Shown here piece after piece: positions 8,770-16,208 of a stretch of 46,180 nt of DNA (the stretch's first letter is position 1; each line of letters begins with the position of its first letter). The notes under the pieces were generated by a model. The model made no database searches. It worked only from the letters and a program-made list of their open reading frames with translations, and had not been told where the DNA came from. This stretch comes from Halorubrum saccharovorum DSM 1137 (GTDB taxonomy: Archaea; Halobacteriota; Halobacteria; Halobacteriales; Haloferacaceae): NCBI RefSeq assembly GCF_000337915.1, contig NZ_AOJE01000012.1:148408-194587 (forward strand), read 5' to 3'. The translations under genes were made by a program, and so were the position numbers.

Positions 8770-9547
8770 AACGGTCCGGTACGAGGGGAAACGGCGGCTC
8801 CGCGGCGCCGCGATTCTCACGGCCGGCGTCGGGGCGTACGCCGGGTTCATCGTCTGGTACTTTACCGTTCTAGAGGGGGTCAACTACGAGGACGTCTTCA
8901 GGGATCTGCCGCCGGCGATGCTGGAGGCGTTCGGCATCGAGAGTCTGTCGACGATCGAGGGGTTCCTCGGTGCACAGGTGTTCAATTTCGTCTGGCTGCT
9001 CGGGCTGGGGCTGTACTTCGCGTACGTCGGCGGCGGTACCGTTGCGAGCGACATCGAGACGGGACGGATGGACATCTTCCTGTCGCTTCCGATCACGCGG
9101 TCCCGGCTGCTCGTCGAGAAGTTCGCCGCGCTGCTCGTTCCCATGATCGCCGTCAACGCCCTCGGCGGACCGATCATCTACCTGTTCGTCGTCGCCGTCG
9201 GGGAGACGATCCCCCTCGACAACCTGTTCCTCGCGCACCTGCTATCGATACCGTTCCTGCTCGTCTGCGCGGGGATCGGCCTCGCGTTCTCGGTCGCCGT
9301 CGATCGCGCGGCGATCGCGGAGCGAGGGGCCGTCGGCACCGTTTTTGTCCTGTACCTCCTCGAGTCCGTCGTCGGCGGTGCCGAGGCGTACGACTGGATT
9401 CAGTACCTGAGCCCGACGCAGTACTACGAGCCCACGCCGATCCTGATCGAGGGCTCCTTCGAGGCGATCGACTCGGCGATCCTCCTCGTCGCGTTCGTCG
9501 GTCTGCTCATCCTCTCGCAGGCGCTGTTCGAGCGCCGTGACGTGTGA
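8762..9547 (+). CDS. ABC-2 type permease
   Basis: This 261-residue membrane protein of six predicted hydrophobic segments is the partner of the preceding ATPase. The ATG at 8762 overlaps the ATPase stop by 8 bp. Typical ABC-2 features include the cytoplasmic DIETGRMDIFLSLPITRSRLLVEKF segment between TM2 and TM3 (residues ~96-120), where exporters of this class carry a coupling helix, and the final TM before a short ERRDV tail. It forms the membrane channel; nothing in the sequence indicates the cargo. Confidence 0.88.
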   Translation: MFETVRYEGKRRLRGAAILTAGVGAYAGFIVWYFTVLEGVNYEDVFRDLPPAMLEAFGIESLSTIEGFLGAQVFNFVWLLGLGLYFAYVGGGTVASDIETGRMDIFLSLPITRSRLLVEKFAALLVPMIAVNALGGPIIYLFVVAVGETIPLDNLFLAHLLSIPFLLVCAGIGLAFSVAVDRAAIAERGAVGTVFVLYLLESVVGGAEAYDWIQYLSPTQYYEPTPILIEGSFEAIDSAILLVAFVGLLILSQALFERRDV

Positions 9548-9617
9548 GTACTGCCGACCGTTCGCGACGGCCTTTCCGCCGATACGTTAATACGGTTCTG
9601 TCGCCTGAGTTACGACA

Positions 9618-10235
9618 ATGATGCTTCCGACCCACGTGCTCGGCGGGATGCTGCTCGCCGCGCCGCTGGTACGCGTGGCCCCGGAACTGGCGCCGATCGG
9701 CTTCGTCGCCGGGTTCCTCGGGGGGCTCTTCCCGGATCTCGACATGTACGTCGGTCACCGGAAGACCCTCCACTTCCCCGTGTACTACGGCCTGTTCGCG
9801 GCGATCGCCCTCCTCGCGGCGCTGGTCGCGCCGTCGGCGGCGACCGTCGCCGCCGCCCTGTTCCTCCTCGGCGCCGCGGTCCACAGCGTCGCCGACATGT
9901 ACGGCGGCGGGCTGGAGCTGCGGCCGTGGGAGGGGAACTCCGACCGCGCCGTGTACAACCACTACCACGGGGCGTGGATCGCCCCGCGGCGGCTCGTGCG
10001 ATACGACGGCGCGGTCGAGGACCTCGCGCTGTCGGTGGGGCTGTCGCTTCCCCTCCTGCTCCTGCTCGACGGCCCGCTCCGGCGGGTCGTGCTCGGCACG
10101 CTCCTCGTCGCGGCCGTGTACACGGTGACTCGGCGTCATCTCGCGGAGATGGCGGCGAAGATCGCTCCCTACGCCCCGGACGCGCTGTCGCCGTTCCTCC
10201 CGGAGCGGTACGTCGACGACGACACGAAACAGTAG
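9618..10235 (+). CDS. Membrane-bound metal-dependent hydrolase (YdjM/DUF457 family)
   Basis: The 205-residue product has the metal-dependent hydrolase pattern of this inner-membrane family: PTHVLGG near residue 4-10, FPDLDMYVGHRKTLHF near 38-53 and AVHSVADMYGG near 91-101, supplying His and Asp ligands between four to five hydrophobic helices. Biochemical substrates of the family are not established. A TATA-like CGTTAATACGG lies about 30 bp before the ATG at 9618, so the gene probably has its own promoter. The C-terminal tail is hydrophilic. Confidence 0.8.
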   Translation: MMLPTHVLGGMLLAAPLVRVAPELAPIGFVAGFLGGLFPDLDMYVGHRKTLHFPVYYGLFAAIALLAALVAPSAATVAAALFLLGAAVHSVADMYGGGLELRPWEGNSDRAVYNHYHGAWIAPRRLVRYDGAVEDLALSVGLSLPLLLLLDGPLRRVVLGTLLVAAVYTVTRRHLAEMAAKIAPYAPDALSPFLPERYVDDDTKQ

Positions 10236-10397
10236 GAAGCGGTCGCGACCCGTGCCCCGGCCCGCGCCGCGCGCTCGGCGACGAGCGCGCGCTCGTCCGC
10301 GTCAGCCATATCCCGCGTCCCGGCCGCCGAACGCGTATAAACGTCGATCCCGCGAGCGCTAGGGGCAGCAAACAATTAACTCGATTCCGAATCCGAG

Positions 10398-10408
10398 TAT
10401 GTTTAAGT
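10398..10408 (+). promoter_or_regulatory. TATA box of the small 85-residue protein gene
   Basis: TATGTTTAAGT sits about 25-30 bp upstream of the ATG at 10432. This is the expected distance for a leaderless haloarchaeal transcript. Confidence 0.5.
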
Positions 10409-10431
10409 AGGCCCGGAGTGGACAGACGCAC

Positions 10432-10689
10432 ATGGAACCAGAGGAAGCGGTCCGCCAGCTCGAATGCGCAATCGACGCCTCGCTCGACGAGACCGGACAG
10501 CGCACGGCCGCCACCTACCGCCCCACCTTCGAACGCGTCGCCGACCGCGCCGACGGCGGCGCCGTGTACGCGCTCGCCGGCGCGCTGGCCGACGAGGTCG
10601 TCGCGGGCGACCGACCGACACCGGCCGAGGCGAACGCGACCGCGGAACGCGTGCTCGACGACTGGGCGTACACGGACGGCGGCGCGTAA
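10432..10689 (+). CDS. Small conserved-type haloarchaeal protein, 85 residues
   Basis: An acidic, helical, soluble 85-residue protein (MEPEEAVRQLECAIDASLDETG...). It has no metal ligands, membrane segments or known motif. The promoter-like TATA box in front and the acidic composition argue that it is real. The sequence suggests a compact four-helix fold. Function unknown. It is the last gene before the composition changes to the lower-GC island. Confidence 0.65.
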   Translation: MEPEEAVRQLECAIDASLDETGQRTAATYRPTFERVADRADGGAVYALAGALADEVVAGDRPTPAEANATAERVLDDWAYTDGGA

Positions 10690-10783
10690 GGTCGGACCGG
10701 CACGTCGATGGGTCAGACTGTCGATCTGGCGCGGTCGGCGAGGACAGACTCCTTCTAGATATCGGATCGGGAACCACGGCCGA

Positions 10784-11152
10784 CTAATCTTCGTCGGGCC
10801 CCTCCGACCGCTCCGCTTTCAACTGCCTGACCTCTCGCTCCACGTCGAGGTCCTCAAGATTGTCGAGGCTCACCGTCACCGTCCCGGATGTCTCGTCGTC
10901 GCCGTCGCTCGCAGTCTGGTCGCTTCCGGCCCGGCTCGTTCGACGACTAGTCGAGTCTGATGAGCTGGTAAGTCGTACATCGATCTTCCGGACCAGTACA
11001 TACGCCGTGGCTGCCGTCCCCGCTGACACGGCAGCGTACACCACCAATAACGCCTCTACCCCGAACCGGGCCTCTAGAACCGGCCCGGCCAGCCACGCGA
11101 ACACGCAGACCCCCACCAACAAGCTGGTCGAGAGCGGGACGGCTCTGCTCAT
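10784..11152 (-). CDS. Two-TM membrane protein with charged cytoplasmic tail
   Basis: The frame opens at 11182, but I start it at the ATG at 11152 (MSRAVPLSTSLL) because a minus-strand TATA-like GTTTATTCTTA at ~11172-11182 would otherwise lie inside the gene. The 122 residues contain two hydrophobic helices (~9-25 and 31-49), then a disordered Ser/Thr-rich segment, then a charged helix DNLEDLDVEREVRQLKAE. Function is not recognisable. It is the first gene of the lower-GC island. Confidence 0.6.
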   Translation of the reverse strand: MSRAVPLSTSLLVGVCVFAWLAGPVLEARFGVEALLVVYAAVSAGTAATAYVLVRKIDVRLTSSSDSTSRRTSRAGSDQTASDGDDETSGTVTVSLDNLEDLDVEREVRQLKAERSEGPDED

Positions 11153-11310
11153 ACTCCAGCTTGGATGTCTAAGAATAAACACCTTCGCTCAACTCCGCCT
11201 CTGATCGGCCAGAATCCGCGGGCGGTCTGCAACAGTTCGCGTCGCAACCGATGTCGATCCGCATCAGATAGCCCCTCTTTCGAAAGCGTACCGTTAAGCG
11301 AGAAGTCGAA

Positions 11311-12159
11311 TCAGGCGGATCGAGCGATATCGCCGGGATGGTTCGTCTCGAATATCCGTGCGCCACACTCCTGACACGAGACGGCGACGATATCGATTGA
11401 CCGGCAGCAAGACGCGACAGTGTCTTCCTCGATCGCGACAGTTCCGGTACATTCGGGACACTCCTCAAGGAACAGCCGCAGAACGTACAGGAGTTGGCTT
11501 TGTTGCCGGAGACCGAGCGTTTGCCATCCGTCGAGCCGTACCTCTAATTCCGTCGCAGCCGCCACGTCCGCGAGGAACGCCCCCCGGGATTCCCATTGCC
11601 CGGCCTGTGTTTCGTCGGCGTAAGCCACGAATGCCTCGCCGAACTCTTCGAAGGTCAGTATGTCGGCTTCGACACCGAGAATGTCCGCCAGCTCTGCCCG
11701 CGAAGTCTCCTCCGACCGAACGGACTCCAACCGATCGCTCCAAGCTGTTTGGAACTCGTCGGTGAGACAGAGGTCGTCTACGTTCTCACACGGTTCCACC
11801 GCCTCCGCACGCATCAAGACCGTCTCAACGTCGAGATTCTCATCGGCAGATACCGCAGCCCTGGTGTGCGAATCCTTGTCGAACCGCCGCAGCAGCCAGT
11901 CGGGGAAGTACTTCTTAGTGAGTGTCGGCGTACCGGGAACGAGATATCCCCGAAGCGCGATACTCGCGGCCGATAGTCCAAGCACGATAACACCGACACC
12001 CGTCCCGGTTGCCACTCCGGCGTTCGCCCCGACCACGCCCCCAATGGCAGCGGCGGCAATGACGCCGATAGCGCTGTTCACGACCGTACACGGGACGCAT
12101 CGCATTTCGCCCGTGTACTCCGGCCGTCGGAACCGACTCACTACGTCCCCAATACCCAT
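11311..12159 (-). CDS. Membrane protein with C-terminal zinc-ribbon-like cysteines
   Basis: This 282-residue protein has a short cytoplasmic start containing CVPC (residues ~21-24), two hydrophobic helices at ~29-70 rich in Gly/Ala, a central acidic helical domain (~100-225) and a C-terminal ribbon with CPEC, CC and CQEC (~234-268). A TATA-like ATTTAAT on the minus strand at ~12184-12192 lies about 25 bp before the ATG, indicating a nearly leaderless transcript. It is probably a membrane-anchored protein with a metal-binding cytoplasmic tail. I do not recognise the family. Confidence 0.65.
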   Translation of the reverse strand: MGIGDVVSRFRRPEYTGEMRCVPCTVVNSAIGVIAAAAIGGVVGANAGVATGTGVGVIVLGLSAASIALRGYLVPGTPTLTKKYFPDWLLRRFDKDSHTRAAVSADENLDVETVLMRAEAVEPCENVDDLCLTDEFQTAWSDRLESVRSEETSRAELADILGVEADILTFEEFGEAFVAYADETQAGQWESRGAFLADVAAATELEVRLDGWQTLGLRQQSQLLYVLRLFLEECPECTGTVAIEEDTVASCCRSIDIVAVSCQECGARIFETNHPGDIARSA

Positions 12160-13257
12160 ATAGCATATAGATAGTGTCTTCAGATTAAATGTTTATGTCG
12201 GATTACACGATATCGGAGCGACAAGCCCGTGTTTCGATATTAATTTGGGTTATATATTTGGACCGTAGTGAGTCGACATAACTGGTATTGCATCACATTG
12301 CTCTGTTGAATCCGATGACGGCATGGGGATCACGATCTCTTAATGCGCGTTTATCTCGCTCTTTGTCGTCGATGATTTGGATCGAGCCACCCAGTGATCT
12401 CGATCCTCTCGCTCTCTGCCAGGACTCCATCTCTGAATTCTCTCAGTAGCGGTCCTGAACCGAGTATAGAGTGACCTGATCCCGACGCCTTCCGCGGATT
12501 CAACAGAGCACATCACACAGATCGATACTGTTCGGTGTCGTCGCCGTTTGCACGATGTCAGTCCGGCCGACGCGGGTGAACCGTTGCTTGAGTGTGTCAC
12601 GAGACCCCTGCAGGGTAGCCTAACGAATTCAATGGCTCATCGCGCTGATTCTCTCACGTGGCGAGCGAGGTCCGGTCGGAGTGTCCGTGTTCCCCCGACG
12701 CCTGCCGTCGTCACCTAAAACCGGAGGTTCGCGTAGTCACGAGAGACGCCACCTCTCGGCCGACGCTTCCGAACGACGGGGAAGGTGTCGAGAGGAAGAG
12801 AAAACCAGTCCTGACGATTCTCGATCGCGTTCATGGAGATGGTGGCGCATACACCACGGTCTGAGCAGTCTTGGTGAGCCATGTTGACGTACCCGGAACG
12901 GCCGTGGTACCGGTCTGATGGGGCGATCTCGTCTCGAAATGTTCCCAGACGTCGACACCTGAGCGCGTCTGCGAACTCTCATCAACCACGTGAGCAAGCA
13001 GAGATTGTTAGTCGGGTTACTATCCGTGGAAGATTCCAGAGCCGGACGAACCCTCGGTCCAATAACATTAACGCGACACTACTCGCCCCATGACCGGAGG
13101 GACTCGCGCCTGCTCATCCCGGAAGGCACCGCGTCGATTGGTGTTTTCGGTTTCACTGATCGTCTCAGATGATTATCAGCGGTAGAAATTGGCACAGAAC
13201 GGTTTTAGGCCTTGACTGGCAAACACGGGTGTAAGCCAACAGCAGGGCTGATACCGA
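12160..13257. other. Gene-poor 1.1-kb stretch with a MITE
   Basis: AT-rich promoter-like sequence at 12160-12290 serves the minus-strand gene. A complete MITE follows (12299-12510). The remaining 750 bp has only short ORFs without haloarchaeal codon character. It looks like decayed accessory DNA, and I can support no gene in it. Confidence 0.6.
12299..12510. mobile_element. 212-bp MITE with 16-bp terminal inverted repeats
   Basis: The left end TGCTCTGTTGAATCCG (12299-12314) is the exact reverse complement of the right end at 12495-12510. Immediately outside, CATCACAT (12291-12298) and CATCACAC (12511-12518) form a direct repeat matching at 7 of 8 positions, as expected for an 8-bp target duplication. 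The element is too short for a transposase. A 53-codon minus-strand frame runs from the right terminus to a TAA at 12351-12353; its product is not recognised. It was probably mobilised by a full-length IS elsewhere in the genome. Confidence 0.82.
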
Positions 13258-13261
13258 GTGA

Positions 13262-13283
13262 TTAGCATCCGTATGAATGCTAA
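13262..13283. promoter_or_regulatory. Inverted repeat across the start codon
   Basis: TTAGCAT (13262-13268) and ATGCTAA (13277-13283) are perfect inverted repeats separated by 8 bp that contain the proposed ATG (13273). A protein bound here would block the start of the downstream gene, so this is a candidate operator. Confidence 0.45.
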
Positions 13284-13941
13284 CTCAAAATCGGAACCAC
13301 AAACAATGTTACAGAAAGGCAAACAGCAGGGACCTCAGGAGGCGGCGACGCATTTGGGCCTGGGGTTCATGTATCACGATGAACGGGATCGAGAGCTAGC
13401 GATAAAGGCGTTTGCGGTCACTGATACGTTCCAATTCCAACACCTCACCGAAGACGCCGCACGCGAGGCGAGCGAAGCGTACGTAGATGCATTATGGGAG
13501 AAAGACCGTATCGAGGCGGCGTGTACCGTCGACGGGGATCTCGACACGTCCGCTCTAAACGACGCCGACTGGTCACCCGTGAGAGAGGCCTTCGAGCGAC
13601 GTGCCTCGATCGCCGGGATCGATCCGGAGTACGCCGAGCTATCCACGGTCGCATGGCGGCGTCACAAGGTCGGTGGTGACTACTGGACGCCGATGAAGCA
13701 GGCGCAGGTACACGAACTTCGAGCGGCACTTCAGGACTCGGACTACCCCCACAAGCCTCGGGGCGGCCAGTCCGGGCACGGGCCGGAAGCCGCACGGTAC
13801 GCGCTCGGCGTCGAGCTCCACGACACGCGGCGGTTCGACGAGATGACGGACGTGATGGTTCCGTACTTCGAGCGGATCGCTCGACGACACCAGCGGCACA
13901 ACGACGAGAAGTGGGATATTTCGAATACGGTCAGTCGGTAA
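13273..13941 (+). CDS. Unknown 222-residue soluble protein of the island
   Basis: I start at the ATG at 13273 (MNANSKSEPQTMLQK); a GTG at 13258 is an alternative. The product is soluble and mixed-charge, with a His/Arg-rich C-terminus (YFERIARRHQRHNDEKW). The segments HLGLGFMYHDERDRELAIKAFAVTD and QAQVHELRAALQDSDY look helical, a little like TPR-type or adaptor helices. There is no enzymatic motif and I recognise no family. It lies alone between the MITE region and the minus-strand regulator, with an inverted repeat over its start. Confidence 0.6.
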   Translation: MNANSKSEPQTMLQKGKQQGPQEAATHLGLGFMYHDERDRELAIKAFAVTDTFQFQHLTEDAAREASEAYVDALWEKDRIEAACTVDGDLDTSALNDADWSPVREAFERRASIAGIDPEYAELSTVAWRRHKVGGDYWTPMKQAQVHELRAALQDSDYPHKPRGGQSGHGPEAARYALGVELHDTRRFDEMTDVMVPYFERIARRHQRHNDEKWDISNTVSR

Positions 13942-14078
13942 GTGAATCGCATTCCCGGCGTATTTACCCACGACACGAGAGACATGTACGCGACTTCAGA
14001 CCGCAGACCGGGACTAACACGTCGGAGTGAGGCCCCCGTTCGTCCGCACGGCTGGGCGCTCGACGTCGGGTACCGATG

Positions 14079-14621
14079 TCAATCGTCCAAGACGACCTTC
14101 TGGAGATAGAACCACCGGAGCGACCACAGCTGGTAGGATATCGAGATAACGAACGCGAACAGGAACACCGTCGCAAACAGCAGCGATTCGACCCCGGCGA
14201 AGAACGCGACGTTCGTGTCAGCCGCCACGACGCTGATGAGTCCAAGCACACCGAGACTTCGGTAATAACTATCCCAAGTGATACCCAGCGGCGTGACGAC
14301 GTTCATGTACACGTCGATCTCGCGGGCCGTCTCGCAGAGGGAGACAATCTTCTCGTCTCTGTCGAAGTCAACGAATCCGAGCTCTTCGAGCTTCGGCAGA
14401 TGAGTCTGGCTCAGCGTGTTGTAGACGCTCTGGCGGCAGTCCCGGGGCGGCGGTGACTCACCCACTTCGCGTTCGGCGATATGGTCGGATAGCTCGCGGA
14501 CCTCGACCGGTCTGAGTCGCTGTTTGAGATACTCAAGCGCCAGCCGCCGCCGGTCGTTTCGGAGGACATCGTGGATCTTCTTCGTATCGGTGCGGTCTCG
14601 ACGTAGTCGCTGTGTGAACAT
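14079..14621 (-). CDS. Membrane-anchored winged-helix regulator (DUF7344-like), left copy
   Basis: Read from the ATG at 14621 the product is 180 residues. Upstream in-frame codons to 14690 are rejected because a minus-strand TATA-like AGCTATATG lies there. Residues ~12-100 form a winged-helix domain (IHDVLRNDRRRLALEYLKQ, then RQSVYNTLSQTHLPKLEELGFVDFD), as in the haloarchaeal DUF7344 family. Two hydrophobic helices follow (~122-170). It is clearly paralogous to the protein at 27067-27660: both share the pattern LxNxRRR...S-V-L-TH-LPK. It is divergent from the first TasA-like gene, so it probably regulates that locus (inference). Confidence 0.75.
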   Translation of the reverse strand: MFTQRLRRDRTDTKKIHDVLRNDRRRLALEYLKQRLRPVEVRELSDHIAEREVGESPPPRDCRQSVYNTLSQTHLPKLEELGFVDFDRDEKIVSLCETAREIDVYMNVVTPLGITWDSYYRSLGVLGLISVVAADTNVAFFAGVESLLFATVFLFAFVISISYQLWSLRWFYLQKVVLDD

Positions 14622-15033
14622 GTGTGACAGCCCAATTGGGTACGGTCTGTATTCAGCCAGTATGACATAATGACCGTATCCCTCGTTCATATAGCTTTCT
14701 AAACATCATTTTTCTGACTTGAATAGCGACGTGAGATACTCGACGGTAGCTAGTCGATCGATTACCGCTTCTTCGCTTCAGGCACCACAATCCGCCCGAG
14801 TAATCAGTTGTTGTGGTATTTCAATCTCTGCCTGACGTGTCACAGGGATCGCTTGACGGATTACAGGGTAATGTTGAGCTAAAAAATACCATAATTCTTA
14901 AACTTCAACTGCGGGTTAAATCCACTGAACACTACGTTCAAGAGAACTGAGGTGTTAATAACTTTAAATTGGGGTGCCAATGGGTTGGGTACGTTCGGAC
15001 CACCCGTGACGGGTGGAACCGGACATCAAACCC
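14622..15033. promoter_or_regulatory. Divergent control region before the TasA-like locus
   Basis: This 412-bp AT-rich intergenic region holds a minus-strand TATA-like box near 14687-14695 for the regulator and a plus-strand one, ACTTTAAATT (14961-14970), for the first surface gene. TGGTATTT (14814-14821) and AAATACCA (14884-14891) are widely spaced inverted repeats that could be binding sites. A 7-bp hairpin, CCACCCG/TGA/CGGGTGG (15000-15016), lies in the leader just before the ATG. Confidence 0.55.
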
Positions 15034-16059
15034 ATGTCAAACGACAGCAAATACAGTCTCTCCCGGCGGAAGGCGCTACTCGGACTCGGCACAGTCGGTG
15101 TCGCCGGCGCCGGCGCTGGGGTCGGAACGAGCGCACTGTTCAGTGACGAGGAAGAGTTCGATGAAAACCAGATCACCGCCGGGACGCTCGACATGGCGGT
15201 GAAGGCCGAAGTCGTCGCAGCGAACGAGTACTGGAGTAACCAGGGTATCCTCGGCAACCCACTCACGGCTGACGGGGACGTGGTACAGAATTTCCAACTC
15301 AATGACGTTAAACCGGGCGACTGGGCCATCATTTGCTTCACCGTGGATTCGGTTGGTAACAACCCATTCTACCTGACGATCCACGGGGACGCGGAGGAGT
15401 ACAGAGAAACAGAAGGTACCAGCACGGAACCCGAAGAGGATGCTGACGGCAACACGACGGACGCCGGCTTCGAACCGGTCACCGCCACGAACGCCGAGCT
15501 GGGTGACAAGCTCCTCGTGAGCTACTGGGAGCAGTGGGACGGCACGGCACCGTCGGAAGGTACCCAGAGTGGCGACAAGAGCAACCTAGCGCGGATGGAC
15601 AGCATCAGCAACACGGAGTCGAATACGTACCCGGCCCCGACTACTGACGATGGTGTCCCGGAATATCAGGAACCGGGTGAGGACGGGGTCGTCACTTCAG
15701 GGACGCTCGGCTACACGGACGCCCGCGAGTTCTACTTCGGACTGGACCAGGATCCCAATAATCCGGGCACCGGTAACGACCCACTCGGAAACGGCATCGC
15801 GAGCGGCGACGGTATCCTCGTCGGTGGGGTGAGCGATCCCGTCCAGGTCGGGTCAACCGACACGAACGAAATTGGTCGGCCCCGCATGGGTGACCCGGAC
15901 GGCGACGGTGAGGCTGAACTCACCTTCTACCTGCTGCTCGAACTTCCCTCGGAGGTCGGCAACGAGATCCAGGGCGACGCCGTGAAGGGCAACCTCAGGT
16001 TCAGCGCCGAGCAGGTCCGGAACAACGACGACCCGCGCAGCGGCAGGAACTCGTCGTAA
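15034..16059 (+). CDS. TasA/CalY-like SipW-dependent exported protein (S1)
   Basis: The ATG at 15034 is preferred over an in-frame GTG at 15013 that lies in a hairpin. The 341-residue product begins with a twin-arginine signal (SLSRRKALLGLG), a Gly/Ala-rich hydrophobic core and then TSALFSDEEEFDENQITAGTLD. That is the SipW-type arrangement; Bacillus TasA has TWAAFND followed by SGTLDL. The host domain follows: LNDVKPGDWAIICFTVDSVGNNPFYLTI near residue 90 and LPSEVGNEIQGDAVKGNLRFSAEQVRNND near the C-terminus, matching S2 and S4. It is the simplest member, so perhaps the main filament subunit (inference). TATA-like sequence at 14961 and a 7-bp hairpin precede it. Confidence 0.82.
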   Translation: MSNDSKYSLSRRKALLGLGTVGVAGAGAGVGTSALFSDEEEFDENQITAGTLDMAVKAEVVAANEYWSNQGILGNPLTADGDVVQNFQLNDVKPGDWAIICFTVDSVGNNPFYLTIHGDAEEYRETEGTSTEPEEDADGNTTDAGFEPVTATNAELGDKLLVSYWEQWDGTAPSEGTQSGDKSNLARMDSISNTESNTYPAPTTDDGVPEYQEPGEDGVVTSGTLGYTDAREFYFGLDQDPNNPGTGNDPLGNGIASGDGILVGGVSDPVQVGSTDTNEIGRPRMGDPDGDGEAELTFYLLLELPSEVGNEIQGDAVKGNLRFSAEQVRNNDDPRSGRNSS

Positions 16060-16092
16060 TCGTAACTGAACAGTATAGTTCGCTCATCGTCT

Positions 16093-16187
16093 GACCCACG
16101 CCGGCGCACGAAACCCCTCGAATAGTTATCGAGGGAGCTGAACGCGGGCTTCGCCCGCAAACGGCGGTTCGACTCCGCCGGTGGGTC
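16093..16187 (+). promoter_or_regulatory. tRNA-like leader element A
   Basis: GACCCAC (16093-16099) pairs with GTGGGTC (16181-16187). Immediately before the latter is a T-arm, CGGCGG-TTCGACT-CCGCCG (16162-16180), whose 7-nt loop fits the tRNA TTCRANY rule. Between them are a 7-bp hairpin with a 7-nt loop (CCCTCGA, 16115-16121, with TCGAGGG, 16129-16135) and a 6-bp hairpin GCGGGC/GCCCGC (16144-16158) resembling a long variable arm. No D-arm is evident, so it is not a tRNA. It ends 21 nt before the S2 start codon. Confidence 0.75.
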
Positions 16188-16202
16188 TTCCCCAGGAGGG
16201 GA
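16188..16202 (+). promoter_or_regulatory. Shine-Dalgarno inside a small hairpin before S2
   Basis: TCCCC (16189-16193) can pair with GGGGA (16198-16202), loop AGGA. The only strong Shine-Dalgarno seen in this locus, AGGAGG (16194-16199), lies in this loop and stem, 9 nt before the ATG at 16209. Pairing would limit ribosome access. Confidence 0.5.
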
Positions 16203-16208
16203 CGAACA

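Noticed and set aside
12658-12864. Relic of an IS1595-type transposase (frame with KRKPVLTILDRVHGDGG)
   Set aside because: Faint resemblance only; no catalytic residues, no ends, and other frames are equally open. Not strong enough to annotate.
16093-16187. A true class II tRNA gene (long variable arm) at element A
   Set aside because: Acceptor, T-arm and a 7-nt-loop hairpin are present, but no D-arm, no conserved position-8 U or GG, and a loop without a sensible anticodon context. The other three copies lack the anticodon-like arm or differ completely in it.
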